Assembly (NCBI GenBank): GCA_903860935.1
Contig: CAIOSQ010000030.1
Span: 1 to 40,501, forward strand
Origin: an uncultured Rhodospirillales bacterium
Lineage (GTDB): Bacteria; Pseudomonadota; Alphaproteobacteria; CACIAM-22H2
Direction: 5' to 3'
DNA length: 40,501 nucleotides
Translations under genes and position numbers: made by a program
In this document: one piece after another, positions 1 to 8,789 of the stretch
How the letters are laid out: each line of letters begins with the position of its first letter
How positions within the stretch are numbered: position 1 is the first letter of the stretch
The notes under the pieces: model-generated
Database searches by the model: none
Told to the model about the DNA's origin: nothing
The model's input: the letters and a program-made list of their open reading frames with translations, nothing else

Positions 1-100
1 CTGCCGCGGGTCAGGCTTCGCTTCAGGACGGCGCAGGATCCAAGACGGCTCCGGATCGAAGACGATTGGGCGTCCGTGTGCGATATCGACGCGCGTCTTC

Positions 101-148
101 ACGCCCGCGCGTCTTAACGCCCCCGCTTCTTCACGCCCCCGCTTCTTC
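101..148. repeat. Short 16-bp tandem repeat at the 3' end of grpE
   Basis: Two identical 16-base units (acgcccccgcttcttc) sit at 117-132 and 133-148, preceded by a diverged 16-base copy at 101-116 and followed by the start of another unit. The last unit runs into the grpE stop codon. Function is unknown; slippage during replication is a likely origin. The rest of 1-146 shows no convincing gene; dnaK is often downstream of grpE but does not begin here. Confidence 0.6.
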
Positions 149-773
149 ACGCCGTCGTGTCGACCGCGGCGCCGGGGCCGCCCGTGCCAGAGCCTGATCC
201 GGCTTTCGCGACGACCACGAGCGCGGGCCGCAGGATCCGGCCGTGCAGGGTGTAGCCGGCCTGGACCACCTGCGTCACCAAGCCGGGCGCATGCTCGGCG
301 CTTTCGGCCTGGGCGATGGCCTGGTGCAGGTTATGGTCGAAGGGCTGGCCCTGGGGATGGATGCGCTTGATGCCGTTGCGATCCAGGATCGCCATGAATT
401 CGCGCTCGGTGAGTTCGACGCCCTGGGCGAACTGGTCGAGCTTGCCGTCCGCGGCGCGGGCATCGGCGGGCAAGGTCTCCAGCGCGCGCCGCAGATTGTC
501 GACGACGCTGGTCAGCTCGCGTGCGAAGCCGGACAGCGCGAACTTCTCCCGTTCCTCGGCGTCGCGCTGGATGCGGCGCCGCGTATTTTCCGCCTCGGCC
601 ATCGCGCGCAAGGCCTGATCGCGCGCCTTGCCGGCCTCATCCTCCAGCGCCGCCAGCCGGGTTTCGAGCTCGGCGATGCGCGCGGCGGCGTCCGTCGCGT
701 GCTGCGGATGGGAGGTGTCGGCGGTCGTGCCGGCGCCCTGGGGCGCCCCGGCGGTGGCGGGATCGTGGGACAT
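147..773 (-). CDS. grpE: Nucleotide exchange factor GrpE
   Basis: GrpE is the cytoplasmic co-chaperone that releases ADP from DnaK. The 208-residue product has the family layout: a low-complexity acidic N-terminus, a long charged coiled coil (about residues 30-75), the helix with DNLRRAL near residue 92, and the C-terminal beta domain with FDHNLHQAI and GYTLHGRILRPALVVVAK. The start at 773 is chosen because an AGGAG ribosome site lies about 10 bases upstream; the reading frame is open further but the extra residues are arginine-rich shadow of hrcA's 3' end. It follows hrcA (32-base gap) on the same strand, the usual alphaproteobacterial hrcA-grpE heat-shock pair. The C-terminal tail is Gly/Ala-rich. 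Confidence 0.96.
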   Translation of the reverse strand: MSHDPATAGAPQGAGTTADTSHPQHATDAAARIAELETRLAALEDEAGKARDQALRAMAEAENTRRRIQRDAEEREKFALSGFARELTSVVDNLRRALETLPADARAADGKLDQFAQGVELTEREFMAILDRNGIKRIHPQGQPFDHNLHQAIAQAESAEHAPGLVTQVVQAGYTLHGRILRPALVVVAKAGSGSGTGGPGAAVDTTA

Positions 774-805
774 GTCGAAGAAACTCCTGTCTTGGCCGGG
801 CGTCG

Positions 806-1891
806 TCAGCCGAGCATGCGACCGATGACGCGCGCCGTATAATCCACCATGGGGATGACCCGCGCGTAGTTCAATCGTTGCGGGCCGATCACGCCGATCG
901 CGCCGACGATCTGCGACCTGCCGTTGCGGTAGGGCGCGATCACCATCGAGCATCCGGCGAGGTCGAAGAGGGCATTGTCGGCGCCGATGAAGATGCGGAC
1001 GCCATCGGCGCCCTGAGCGGCCTCGAGCAACCGCACCATGGTCTCGCGCGTCTCCAGCGCCTCGAAGAGCATGCGGATGCGTTCGAGATCCTCGAGCGCG
1101 TTGACGTCTTCCAGCAACCGCGCCTGACCGCGCACGATCAGTGAGCCGCCGCGCGCATCGCCGGCCCAGGTCGCGAGGCCGGCTTCGACGACCTTCCGCG
1201 TCAGTTCGTCGAGGACCGCGCGATGTTCCGCGAGCTCGGTGAGCACGTCGCTGCGGGCCTCGCCGAGGGTCCGACCGGCGAGGCGGGCGTTGAGGAAGTT
1301 GCTCGCCTGAACGAGCTGCGACGGTGTCAGCCCGGCCGGAACCTCGATGACGCGGTTCTCGACCAGACCGCTACTCGTCACCAGCACGACGAGCGCGCGG
1401 CCCGGGCCGAGATTGATGAATTCGACATGCTTGAGCGCGTCGTCGCCCTTGGGCGCGATCACGAGGCTGGCGCAGCGGGACAGTCCCGCAATCGCCGCCG
1501 AGGCTTCCTGGAGGGCCTGGGGAAGCGAGCGACCGGCGGCGGCGCATTGCGCGTCGATCGCCGCGCGCTCCTCCTCGCCGAGGGCGCCGAGTTCGAGCAG
1601 ACCATCGACGAACAGGCGCAGCCCGATCGCCGTGGGCAGGCGCCCGGCCGAGGTGTGCGGCGCGTAGAGCAGGCCGAGATCCTGCAGATCGGCCATGACG
1701 CTGCGGATGGTCGCCGGCGACAGCGAGGCGCCGAGCCGCCGTGCGAGGGTGCGCGATCCCACCGGCTCGCCGGTGGCGACATAGGTCTCCACGATTTCCC
1801 GGAAGACCTCGCGGCTGCGTTCGTTGAGGGCCGAGATCGTCGCCGAGGCCCGTTCGGTCTGCAGGGATGCGCCGGGCTTGACCATGTTCAT
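806..1891 (-). CDS. hrcA: Heat-inducible transcription repressor HrcA
   Basis: HrcA represses groE/dnaK-type heat-shock operons by binding CIRCE elements. The 361-residue product begins with a winged helix ([20 protein letters not shown], then [18 protein letters not shown] and HTSAGRLPT), followed by the long inserted dimerisation/GAF-like region and the conserved C-terminal part with [20 protein letters not shown]. The start at 1891 is one of three nearby in-frame ATGs (1927, 1891, 1885); none has a strong ribosome site. It is divergent from rph, an arrangement common in Alphaproteobacteria. I saw no CIRCE inverted repeat (TTAGCACTC-N9-GAGTGCTAA) between hrcA and rph, so autoregulation through CIRCE is not supported here. 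Confidence 0.95.
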   Translation of the reverse strand: MNMVKPGASLQTERASATISALNERSREVFREIVETYVATGEPVGSRTLARRLGASLSPATIRSVMADLQDLGLLYAPHTSAGRLPTAIGLRLFVDGLLELGALGEEERAAIDAQCAAAGRSLPQALQEASAAIAGLSRCASLVIAPKGDDALKHVEFINLGPGRALVVLVTSSGLVENRVIEVPAGLTPSQLVQASNFLNARLAGRTLGEARSDVLTELAEHRAVLDELTRKVVEAGLATWAGDARGGSLIVRGQARLLEDVNALEDLERIRMLFEALETRETMVRLLEAAQGADGVRIFIGADNALFDLAGCSMVIAPYRNGRSQIVGAIGVIGPQRLNYARVIPMVDYTARVIGRMLG

Positions 1892-2026
1892 GGACGGCAA
1901 TCTAGGAACGTCGTCCGGAGGCGTCAACGCGCGCCCGCGCGTGGCGCCGGCTATGGACTTTGCGCGCCGTGGCGACTAAGCGTGGCGGGCGCGAGTGTGC
2001 GCCTTCCTCTTGATCCCGGAACCGCG

Positions 2027-2740
2027 ATGCGACCTTCAGGCCGAGCCGTCGACCAGCTTCGAACCGTTTCTCTCGAGCCTGGCTATTCCCGCCATGCCGA
2101 GGGCTCGTGCCTCGTGCGTTTCGGCGATACGCATGTCCTGTGCACGGCCAGCGTGGAGGAGAAGGTCCCGCCTTTCATGCGCAACAGCGGGCGCGGCTGG
2201 ATCACCGCCGAATACGGCATGCTGCCGCGCTCGACCCATACGCGCACCGATCGCGAGGCGGCGCGTGGCAAGCAGTCGGGACGCACGCTCGAGATCCAGC
2301 GCCTGATCGGCCGCAGCCTGCGCGCCTGCGTCGATCTCCAGGCCCTCGGCGAACGGCAGATCAAGCTCGATTGCGACGTCATCCAGGCCGATGGCGGCAC
2401 GCGCACCGCGGCGATCACCGGGTCCTGGGTCGCGCTGCACGGCGCGATCGCGCGTCTGCGCAAGGCCGGGCAGATCACGTCCATGCCCCTGACCGGGCAG
2501 GTCGCGGCCGTGTCCTGCGGCATCTTTGGGGGCGTTCCCGTCCTCGATCTCGACTACGCCGAGGATTCCAAGGCGGAGGCCGACGCCAATTTCGTGCTCA
2601 CCGGCGACGGACGCATCATCGAGGTGCAGGGCACCGCGGAAGGCGCGCCGTTCTCCGAGTCCGAGTTCCTCGCCCTCATGGCGCTTGCCCGGCGCGGCAT
2701 CACCGCGCTGATGGAGTTGCAGCGTCAGGCCACGGCCTGA
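2027..2740 (+). CDS. rph: Ribonuclease PH
   Basis: RNase PH is a phosphate-dependent 3'-5' exoribonuclease that trims tRNA 3' ends and forms a hexamer. The 237-residue product starts [12 protein letters not shown], and shows [18 protein letters not shown], the [14 protein letters not shown] segment, the arginine-rich [15 protein letters not shown], the [18 protein letters not shown] motif and the C-terminal [15 protein letters not shown]. Length matches the family (about 238). The ATG at 2027 gives the canonical N-terminus; the ribosome site is weak. It is the first gene of a plus-strand set, with rdgB 14 bases downstream. Confidence 0.97.
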   Translation: MRPSGRAVDQLRTVSLEPGYSRHAEGSCLVRFGDTHVLCTASVEEKVPPFMRNSGRGWITAEYGMLPRSTHTRTDREAARGKQSGRTLEIQRLIGRSLRACVDLQALGERQIKLDCDVIQADGGTRTAAITGSWVALHGAIARLRKAGQITSMPLTGQVAAVSCGIFGGVPVLDLDYAEDSKAEADANFVLTGDGRIIEVQGTAEGAPFSESEFLALMALARRGITALMELQRQATA

Positions 2741-2754
2741 GCGGAGCGCAGGCG

Positions 2755-3369
2755 ATGGGCACGGAGCCGGGCGGATACCGCCACTTCTCGGGGTCTCGGC
2801 TGGTCATCGCCAGCCACAACGCGGGCAAGGTGCGCGAGATCGGCGCGCTGCTCGCGCCGTTCGGCGTCGAGACCGTGAGCGCCGGCGCGCTCGGGCTACC
2901 GGAGCCGGAGGAGACCGGCGACAGCTTCGAGGCGAACGCCGAGCTCAAGGCGCGCGCCTCCGCCCTCGCGAGCGGCCTGCCTGCGCTCGCCGACGATTCC
3001 GGTCTCGTGGTGGCCGCGCTCGGCGGTGAGCCCGGCATCTACTCCGCGCGCTGGGCGGGGCCCGAGAAGGATTTCTCCGCCGCGATGCGCCGGGTCGAGG
3101 AGGGGATCGCCGCCGCCGCCGATCGCAGCGCCTATTTCGTGGCCGTGCTGTCCCTCGCCTGGCCCGACGGCCATGTCGAGAGCTTCCGCGGCGAGGCGCA
3201 TGGACGCCTCGTATGGCCGCCGCGCGGGACACGCGGGTTCGGCTACGACCCGATGTTCCTGCATGCGGGCCGCGACTTGACCTATGGCGAGATGGATCCC
3301 GACGAAAAGCATCGGATCAGCCATCGCGCCGAGGCCTTCGCGAAGCTGGTCGCCGCCTGTTTCGCATGA
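2755..3369 (+). CDS. rdgB: RdgB/HAM1 family XTP/dITP pyrophosphatase
   Basis: This enzyme hydrolyses non-canonical purine nucleotides (dITP, XTP, ITP) to monophosphates, cleaning the nucleotide pool. The 204-residue product has the family signatures: [15 protein letters not shown] near the N-terminus, [41 protein letters not shown], and [12 protein letters not shown] followed by [12 protein letters not shown]. The start at 2755 follows a GGAG sequence at the end of rph. The stop codon overlaps the hemW start (ATGA), so the two are probably translationally coupled. Confidence 0.96.
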   Translation: MGTEPGGYRHFSGSRLVIASHNAGKVREIGALLAPFGVETVSAGALGLPEPEETGDSFEANAELKARASALASGLPALADDSGLVVAALGGEPGIYSARWAGPEKDFSAAMRRVEEGIAAAADRSAYFVAVLSLAWPDGHVESFRGEAHGRLVWPPRGTRGFGYDPMFLHAGRDLTYGEMDPDEKHRISHRAEAFAKLVAACFA

Positions 3370-4529
3370 CCGCGGACGCGCCGGGCTTCGGCGTCTATGT
3401 CCATTGGCCGTTCTGCGTCTCGAAATGTCCCTATTGCGATTTCAACAGCCATGTACGGTCGACGATCGACGAGACAGGCTGGCGTGACGCCCTGCTGCGC
3501 GACCTCGAGACGCAGGCGCGGCCGTTCGCCGACCGGCGCGTCACCAGCGTCTTCTTCGGCGGCGGTACGCCCTCGCTGATGGCGCCGGCGACGGTCGCGG
3601 CGGTGATCGATCGCATCGCCGCGCTCTGGCCGCTCGCCCCGGATGTCGAGATCACGCTGGAGGCGAACCCGAACTCGGCCGAGGTCGCGCGGTTTCGCGA
3701 CCTGCGCGCGGCCGGGATCGGCCGCGTCTCGATCGGCGTGCAGGCGCTGGATGACGACGCGCTGCGGCTGCTTGGCCGCGCTCATGGCGGCGACGAGGCC
3801 CGCCGCGCGATCGCCGCCGCCGCGGCGATCTTCGACCGGTTCAGCTTCGATCTCATCTACGCGCGGCCCGGCCAGGGCCTGGATGCGTGGACGCGCGAGC
3901 TCGGCGCGGCACTCGCGCTGGCGGGGGAGCATCTGTCGGTCTATCAGCTGACCTTCGAGCCCGGCACCCGCTTCGAGCAGTTGCGCCGCCGCGGCGACAT
4001 CGTGCCGCTCGACGACGAGACGGCGGACGCGATGTTCGATGCCACGCGCGCCATCCTCGATGCGCATGGCCTGCCGGCCTACGAGATCTCGAACCATGCG
4101 CGGCCGGGCGCCGCGTCCCGACACAATCTCGGGTACTGGCGCTACGAGGATTATCTCGGCGTCGGCCCGGGCGCCCATGGGCGGCTGACGCTCGGCGGCG
4201 TCAAATACGCGACACGCGCCGAGCGGGCGCCGGAAACCTGGATGGCGCAGGTCGCGGCCGCGGGCGAGGGCATGGCCGCGCGCGACGTCGTGGCGCCGGC
4301 GGATGCCGCGCGCGAGGCGTTGCTGATGGGGTTGCGCCTCACGGCTGGCATTTCACCGCCGCGGTTCCAGCGCGTCTGCGGCACGCCGCTCGACGCGGCG
4401 CTCGATCCGCGCGGTCTTGCCCGGATGATCGAGGGCGGGTTCCTGCGCCGCGATGCGGATGGCACGCTCGTGGCGACGCCGGCGGGATTGCGCGTGCTCG
4501 ACGCCGTGCTTGTCGAGATCGCGCGCTGA
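3366..4529 (+). CDS. hemW: Radical SAM protein HemW (heme chaperone, HemN-like)
   Basis: HemW is a radical SAM protein related to oxygen-independent coproporphyrinogen III oxidase; characterised members act as heme chaperones rather than as the oxidase. The 387-residue product begins [20 protein letters not shown], with the 4Fe-4S cysteines in CX3CX2C spacing at residues 17, 21 and 24. [20 protein letters not shown] and [17 protein letters not shown] follow. The HemN-type extra fourth cysteine after this motif is absent (CDF rather than CXC), which fits HemW. The ATG overlaps the rdgB stop. The rdgB-hemW order is conserved in many Proteobacteria. Confidence 0.95.
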   Translation: MTADAPGFGVYVHWPFCVSKCPYCDFNSHVRSTIDETGWRDALLRDLETQARPFADRRVTSVFFGGGTPSLMAPATVAAVIDRIAALWPLAPDVEITLEANPNSAEVARFRDLRAAGIGRVSIGVQALDDDALRLLGRAHGGDEARRAIAAAAAIFDRFSFDLIYARPGQGLDAWTRELGAALALAGEHLSVYQLTFEPGTRFEQLRRRGDIVPLDDETADAMFDATRAILDAHGLPAYEISNHARPGAASRHNLGYWRYEDYLGVGPGAHGRLTLGGVKYATRAERAPETWMAQVAAAGEGMAARDVVAPADAAREALLMGLRLTAGISPPRFQRVCGTPLDAALDPRGLARMIEGGFLRRDADGTLVATPAGLRVLDAVLVEIAR

Positions 4530-4546
4530 GCGCGTCGCGTGCTCAG
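4526..4546. terminator. Candidate bidirectional terminator between convergent hemW and the MAPEG gene
   Basis: A perfect 6-bp inverted repeat (CTGAGC at 4526-4531, GCTCAG at 4541-4546, 9-base loop) spans the 13-base gap between the ends of two convergent genes. No T-run follows on either strand, so this is position-based support only. Confidence 0.35.
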
Positions 4547-4935
4547 ATCCGCGCGAGCAGCGCGATGCAGAGCGCGGCCCCGAAGACATAGGTGCCGAGC
4601 GCGCCGAGAAAGCGGCAGGGATTGAGCGCATTCATCGTCGGCCACGCCACGATGCCCACGACGATGGACACGCGCGCCAGCGTCACGCCGACGATCAGCG
4701 ACAGTTCGAGTCCGCCCGGCGCATGCGCGCCCAGATACAGGAACAGGGCGGCGAGGAACGGCGCGAACTCGGCGGTGTTGGCATGGGCACGCCCGAGCTT
4801 GGCGAGCGGGCTTGTCGGATCGTCGGGCAGGCCGAGGCCGCGGCGCTCGCGCATCCGCCGCAGCGACACCGCGAAGCCGAGGCCGAACAGCAGCAGGCCC
4901 AGCGTGGCGGTGCAGGCGAGGGCGACGGGATGCAT
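4543..4935 (-). CDS. MAPEG family membrane protein
   Basis: The 130-residue product is an integral membrane protein with about four hydrophobic segments (near residues 4-24, 60-72, 79-98 and 109-128). Between the first two lies RAHANTAEFAPF, matching the MAPEG-family RAxxNxxE pattern seen in membrane-associated eicosanoid/glutathione metabolism proteins and their bacterial relatives. Bacterial members of this subgroup have no assigned substrate. It is convergent with hemW and lies 17 bases downstream of mscL on the same strand, so it may be co-transcribed with mscL. Confidence 0.85.
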   Translation of the reverse strand: MHPVALACTATLGLLLFGLGFAVSLRRMRERRGLGLPDDPTSPLAKLGRAHANTAEFAPFLAALFLYLGAHAPGGLELSLIVGVTLARVSIVVGIVAWPTMNALNPCRFLGALGTYVFGAALCIALLARI

Positions 4936-4952
4936 CGCGCCGCCCTGCCCGG

Positions 4953-5369
4953 TCAGCCGCGGCTCTTGAGGACGTCGCGGATCTCTTCGAGCAGCTTCGC
5001 CTCGGCCGACGGCCCCTTCGGCGCCGCGGACTCCTTCGGGAAGAGCTTGTTGGCGGCCTTGACGATCAGGAAGACTGCCCAGGCGATCAGCACGAATTTG
5101 ATCACCGCGTTGATGAACAGGCCGATATTGAGCGTCGCGACGCCCATCTCCTGCGCGGCCTTCAGGGTCGGTGCGATCTTGTCGCGGCCGGTCAGCTGGA
5201 CGAACCAGCTCGAAAAATCGATGCCGCCGAGGACCGGTCCGAGCAGCGCCATGATGATGTCCTTCACCAGCGAGTCGACGATGCCCGTGAAGGCCGCGCC
5301 CATGATGAAGCCAACGGCGAGGTCGAGCACGTTGCCGCGCGCGATGAAGGATTTGAATTCGTTGAGCAT
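4953..5369 (-). CDS. mscL: Large-conductance mechanosensitive channel MscL
   Basis: MscL forms a homopentameric inner-membrane channel that opens under membrane tension to release solutes during hypo-osmotic shock. The 138-residue product has the amphipathic N-terminal helix FKSFIARGNVLDLAVG, TM1 (FIMGAAFTGIVDSLVKDIIM), a periplasmic loop, TM2 (LFINAVIKFVLIAWAVFLIV) and the cytoplasmic helix ending EEIRDVLKSRG. The start at 5369 gives the canonical MLNEFKSF N-terminus and is preceded by AAGGGG; an in-frame ATG at 5429 would add 20 atypical residues. Confidence 0.97.
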   Translation of the reverse strand: MLNEFKSFIARGNVLDLAVGFIMGAAFTGIVDSLVKDIIMALLGPVLGGIDFSSWFVQLTGRDKIAPTLKAAQEMGVATLNIGLFINAVIKFVLIAWAVFLIVKAANKLFPKESAAPKGPSAEAKLLEEIRDVLKSRG

Positions 5370-5660
5370 GGTCGGCCCCTTCAGGTCCTGAATTTCATTC
5401 CCCATCCGATCGACGGCCGGGCCCGCCACACCGGCGGATTTTCGTGGATTTTGTCGCGTTTGCGTGGCGCCCCGTCAAGCGGCTTGCATGGCGACACGGG
5501 CTTTTGTGTCGCGACGGAACGGGTACGCCACCGGGCGGGTTTACGCCGCATTGGATGCGATCCCTGTGCTCCCGAACGCGGTGGCGGCGATTCTCCCGGA
5601 CGGGCAACCTGTGCTCCGCATCACGGCGGGGGCGCACGCAGGGCCGACGGAGTGGCGCGA

Positions 5661-6083
5661 ATGTTCGCTTTCAGTCAGATCCATGTGTCGAGGGCGCGTT
5701 TGCGGCGAATCCTCGATGGTTATGGCCAGACCAACTGGCGCGTCGTGACGTTCTACGAGCCCATCGGACTGATCCATGACCGCAGCGACTACTTCCTCGA
5801 CGTCGTCGGCAGGGACGGTGCGATACTGGGATCCATCGCCGCCGGCCCGGATTGGGATGGCGCGATGGTCTGGACCAGCCTCCACGTGCTGCGTCGGGCG
5901 CTGCGTCGTCGTCAGGATGCGTTCGTGTCGTTGCAATTCGGCTGCGCGCGTTTCCTCGTCGACGGAGTAGACGTCGAGTGGTCCGATCCGCTGAGCGGTT
6001 TGGATATCTCCCGTCCGCCAGCCACGCCAGTCGCGACGCCAGCCGGCGACGCGCAGCGCGTCGCCGACCGCGACGGACGGTAG
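5661..6083 (+). CDS. Hypothetical protein of unknown function
   Basis: I do not recognise this 140-residue protein. It has no evident signal peptide or membrane segment. The middle contains a compact alternating hydrophobic pattern (WRVVTFYEPIGLIHDRSDYF, then LDVVGRDGAILGSI) suggesting a small folded domain; the C-terminus is rich in Pro, Ala and Asp and may be disordered. The ATG at 5661 is preceded by GGAG 9 bases upstream. The 291 bases between it and mscL hold no clear gene, although a weak ORF (5464-5748) in another frame overlaps the start. Confidence 0.55.
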   Translation: MFAFSQIHVSRARLRRILDGYGQTNWRVVTFYEPIGLIHDRSDYFLDVVGRDGAILGSIAAGPDWDGAMVWTSLHVLRRALRRRQDAFVSLQFGCARFLVDGVDVEWSDPLSGLDISRPPATPVATPAGDAQRVADRDGR

Positions 6084-6174
6084 AGGCGCGCGCCGAGGCT
6101 GGTCCAGACCCGATACGTCCCGCGCCAGTGAAACCGGCCCGCAGCCCCGCTTTGCGCTTGTCGGGGGAGACAGG

Positions 6175-6432
6175 ATGTCGCTGCGCTTACGCGTTTTCCG
6201 CCCGGGAGAAATCGTGTTCTTCCAGGACATGCAGGCGGACGACGCCTTCCTCCTGAAGGAGGGACGAATCGAGATCTTCCGCACGACCGATGCGGGCGAA
6301 ACCGTGTTGGCGACCCTTGGACCAGGCGCCATCTTCGGCGAGATGGCGCTGGTCGATTCCCGGCCGCACTCCGCCGGCGCGCGCGCCATCGACATCGCCG
6401 TCGCAACCGTCATTCCCAGGCGCGATCTTTGA
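6175..6432 (+). CDS. Truncated cyclic nucleotide-binding domain protein
   Basis: The 85-residue product is most of a Crp/Fnr-type cyclic-nucleotide-binding beta roll: RVFRPGEIVFFQDMQADDAF, LLKEGRIEIFRT, and GAIFGEMALVDSRPHSAGA, which corresponds to the phosphate-binding cassette (FGEMAL, R, SA). It stops after VIPRRDL, where the C-terminal helix should begin. In the next frame the DNA continues FDLVTAQVRGQASIA from 6428, which looks like that missing helix, so a frameshift near 6428-6432 is possible. There is no DNA-binding domain. The gene is convergent with the ferredoxin gene, ending 24 bases from it. It may be a degenerate gene or a single-domain sensor. Confidence 0.6.
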   Translation: MSLRLRVFRPGEIVFFQDMQADDAFLLKEGRIEIFRTTDAGETVLATLGPGAIFGEMALVDSRPHSAGARAIDIAVATVIPRRDL

Positions 6433-6456
6433 TCTGGTAACCGCGCAGGTGCGCGG

Positions 6457-6729
6457 TCAGGCGTCGATCGCGAGTTCCGCGCGCGGCGTGCCGACGCACG
6501 CGAGGCAGGAACGACGTGCAACATCGGCACCCGGCGGGCTGACATGGGCGACTTCGCCGCGGCGAAGCGCCGTGGCACACGCTCCGCAATTTCCCACCCG
6601 ACAGCCGAATTCCATGACGATGCCGGCGCTCCCGGCCATTTCCAGGATGGTAGCCGCACCATTCCTGGTCACCCGCTTGCCGGTGCGTGCGAATGTGGCG
6701 CCGATATCGCTGCCTGCCGCGGCCGCCAT
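6457..6729 (-). CDS. 2Fe-2S ferredoxin domain protein
   Basis: The 90-residue product is a plant-type 2Fe-2S ferredoxin: ATFARTGKRVTRNG, then GCRVGNCGACATALRRGEV and SCLACVGTPRAELAIDA. The expected cluster ligands are C43, C48 and C51 (CX4CX2C) plus C78. The sequence resembles the ferredoxin domains at the C-terminus of multidomain oxidoreductases, but here it stands alone. The frame is open far upstream, so the start is uncertain; 6729 is the first ATG that leaves a normal-length domain. About 190 bases separate it from the DUF4347-like gene upstream on the same strand. Its redox partner is not evident nearby. Confidence 0.75.
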   Translation of the reverse strand: MAAAAGSDIGATFARTGKRVTRNGAATILEMAGSAGIVMEFGCRVGNCGACATALRRGEVAHVSPPGADVARRSCLACVGTPRAELAIDA

Positions 6730-6920
6730 CGCCGGGGCGGGGGCAACCACGACCTCGGTCAGGTCAACTGAAGAAATCCAGAGCCGACCAGGAACTTGAA
6801 TCACCTCGGTCGTGTTGCACCGGAAGGGGTCTACGTCACCGGAGGAACCCGTTCCAACGCATGGATGACCACAGGCAGGCGTTTGCTGGCGGCGGGCCCA
6901 TTCCTCCGAGCGTCGAAATC

Positions 6921-7583
6921 CTAGCCGTTTGTGTGCGCGCGGCTCCCGAGCCATCGGGTGAGTTCCGGCTCCCATTCGCCGGATACGTTGACAACGCCAG
7001 TCAACCGCACCGCGTCGCGCCCGGGACGGACGAATGGTGCGAGCCCGCGCGGCCGGGCGGCGATCGGGAGATCCCAGCTCGCGCCGCGCTCGGGTCCGCC
7101 CACCAGCCCATCGCTCGCAAGCACGCGGACCTGCGCGCTCTCGGCGAAGGTCTGCACGAAATGCCGTCCACGCCGTCCCGCACCGGTGAAGCTGGACCAC
7201 AGATTCACCTCCACCCGCGGCGAGGCCGCCGGGCAAAGCCGCCGCACCGCCATCGCGTCGATCGCCGTTCCTGGCACGATCGCGATCGTCCCAGGCGCGC
7301 CGAACCCGACAAGGTGGAGCGCGCCGAGATCGCGTTCCGCCAGCGCTGCGCCGATCGCCGTCTGCGAATCCGCGTCCGGTTCGAGGATGCGTGCGTCGAC
7401 GCGCGCGCTCAGGCATGAGAGCAACGCATCGAGCCCGGGCAGGCTCCGCGTGGCGATCAGGATCTCGTGGCCGCCCGGCATCGGCGAGAAAACCGGCTGC
7501 GTCCCGGACGCACTGGGAACGAACGTCATTTGTCCGGTATCGGTCACCCTCGGCCCCGCTGCAGGTAACGATTGGTCCGCCAC
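6921..7583 (-). CDS. DUF4347-like domain protein
   Basis: The 220-residue protein resembles the DUF4347 domain, known mainly as the N-terminal part of very large repeat-rich surface proteins. Matching features are EILIATRSLPGLDALLSCL, a region equivalent to the isAIHIvsHGapG strand (LGALHLVGFGAPGTIAIVPG), the VNLWSSFTGAGRRGRHFVQ segment and VLASDGLVGG with a nearby WDL. The usual HG is FG and the usual cysteine before tGxg is replaced, so this copy is diverged. No signal peptide and no repeats follow. It sits 15 bases downstream of the zinc-ribbon gene on the same strand. Confidence 0.6.
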   Translation of the reverse strand: MADQSLPAAGPRVTDTGQMTFVPSASGTQPVFSPMPGGHEILIATRSLPGLDALLSCLSARVDARILEPDADSQTAIGAALAERDLGALHLVGFGAPGTIAIVPGTAIDAMAVRRLCPAASPRVEVNLWSSFTGAGRRGRHFVQTFAESAQVRVLASDGLVGGPERGASWDLPIAARPRGLAPFVRPGRDAVRLTGVVNVSGEWEPELTRWLGSRAHTNG

Positions 7584-7598
7584 GGATCGACGCGTCGG

Positions 7599-8246
7599 TC
7601 AGCGCGACGGTGGCGCCGTGCGCAGCTCAACGACCCGCACCGCGCCATGGATGTCCAGGACGAGGAACTCCGCATTGCGTGCCGTATCCGGTGGCAGCTT
7701 GTCGATATCGGGCGCGAAGCATCGCCGGAACGACGTCTCGCCGTCTTCGCCGCGCCCCTCGACGCAGATCTCAGGCATGGGCTGGGACATGGCCGTTGGA
7801 TTGGCCACCCGGTATCCGATCAGAAGCGATCCGTCGCCGCCCGGTCGCCAGCCGACGATGCCGGCTTCGATGCCCGAAGGTTTCACGGATGCACCGGCGG
7901 CCAGGAAGATGGCGCGGCTCGCGGGCATCCAGACGGCGAGATGGTGGCGGGCGAGGAACGCCAGGCCAGCGAGCGAGCCGGTCACGCCGATACCCAGGAT
8001 CACAGCCAGCGCGAGCTTGCGCCCACGGCCACGCCTGCGTGTCGCCGCGGTCTTCGACGTCGCCGCGCCGGTGGGTTCGGTGGCCGGCGTTGGCCTCGGC
8101 GGCGGTTCGGCCGGCGCCTCGTGCGGAAGGACACGCCAGATCGTGCTGCAGCGTCCGCACGACACCAGGCGTCCCGCGGCCGGAATCCCGAGCCCCGACG
8201 GAAGCGGCACCGCGGCGGCGCATTCGGGGCAGACCAGGCTGCGCAT
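7599..8246 (-). CDS. MJ0042-type zinc-ribbon, single-pass membrane protein
   Basis: The 215-residue product begins with an MJ0042-family zinc finger: CPEC at residues 6-9 and CGRCSTIW from residue 30. A Pro/Thr-rich linker leads to one membrane helix (about residues 77-98, LALAVILGIGVTGSLAGLAF), then an extracytoplasmic domain containing GYRVANPTAMSQPMPEICV, which resembles the DUF3426-type domain usually fused to this finger in Proteobacteria. Function is unknown. The ATG at 8246 places the first cysteine pair in the normal position. It lies 14 bases downstream of the next secreted protein gene. Confidence 0.7.
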   Translation of the reverse strand: MRSLVCPECAAAVPLPSGLGIPAAGRLVSCGRCSTIWRVLPHEAPAEPPPRPTPATEPTGAATSKTAATRRRGRGRKLALAVILGIGVTGSLAGLAFLARHHLAVWMPASRAIFLAAGASVKPSGIEAGIVGWRPGGDGSLLIGYRVANPTAMSQPMPEICVEGRGEDGETSFRRCFAPDIDKLPPDTARNAEFLVLDIHGAVRVVELRTAPPSR

Positions 8247-8260
8247 GCAGATCGGCTCCG

Positions 8261-8785
8261 CTACCGCAGCGACCGCAGGCCGTCGACGAAGGCATCCGCC
8301 TGCTGCCGCGCGGCGCGGGAATCGCGCTTGTGGCTGACGATCGCGCCCAGGGTACGATCGCGGAGCAGGTGAAACTCGAACCGCACTTCGTAGACGTTGC
8401 CGTTGATCGTCCGTTCGCCGCTGACCCGCACGAAAAGTCGGTCCGCAGCGGGAAGATAGACGTAGCTCTGGTTGAACACGCCGAGCGCGCGCGTATGGCG
8501 AAACAGGCGTTCGATGGTCGGCCGCTCGTCCGGAAACGCGGTGCGCGGGGTGGCGAGACGCCAGCAATTGAAGCGCAGAAGAAGTTTGTCGCTGTCCTGC
8601 TGCAACGCGCCGGTCACGACGCCGCCGGCGCCGAACGGATCCGACTCGTCGAGGCGAAAATGGCGGATCGGCCCGGGGAATTCGACCTGGTTCCCGCAGA
8701 TCCGCGCGGTCTCGGCGCGCGCCTGCGCGCCGCTCCAGGGCAGGGCAACCATGGCCAGGGCGAGCGCAAGAGCGCGGCCGCTCAC
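8261..8785 (-). CDS. Hypothetical secreted protein
   Basis: The 174-residue product has a clear Sec signal peptide (MSGRALALALAMVALPWSG, likely cleaved at AQARA-ET). The mature part has a mixed alpha/beta composition with a conserved-looking stretch NGNVYEVRFEFHLLRDRTLG and a C-terminal helix (RAARQQADAFVDGLRSL). It contains two cysteines that could form a disulfide in the periplasm. I cannot assign a family. It lies between two genes on the same strand with gaps of 4 and 14 bases, suggesting one transcript. Confidence 0.65.
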   Translation of the reverse strand: MSGRALALALAMVALPWSGAQARAETARICGNQVEFPGPIRHFRLDESDPFGAGGVVTGALQQDSDKLLLRFNCWRLATPRTAFPDERPTIERLFRHTRALGVFNQSYVYLPAADRLFVRVSGERTINGNVYEVRFEFHLLRDRTLGAIVSHKRDSRAARQQADAFVDGLRSLR

Positions 8786-8789
8786 GGCG

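Noticed and set aside
243-842. Long plus-strand ORF antisense to grpE
   Set aside because: It has no family features and is the mirror of the GrpE frame; such antisense ORFs are common in high-GC DNA.
1892-2026. CIRCE operator between hrcA and rph
   Set aside because: No TTAGCACTC-N9-GAGTGCTAA-like inverted repeat is visible.
5464-5748. ORF of 94 residues (starting with GTG, internal ATG at 5488) between mscL and the 5661 gene
   Set aside because: The first part reads fairly like protein, but it has no ribosome site, overlaps the better supported gene at 5661 and its end is unlike protein.
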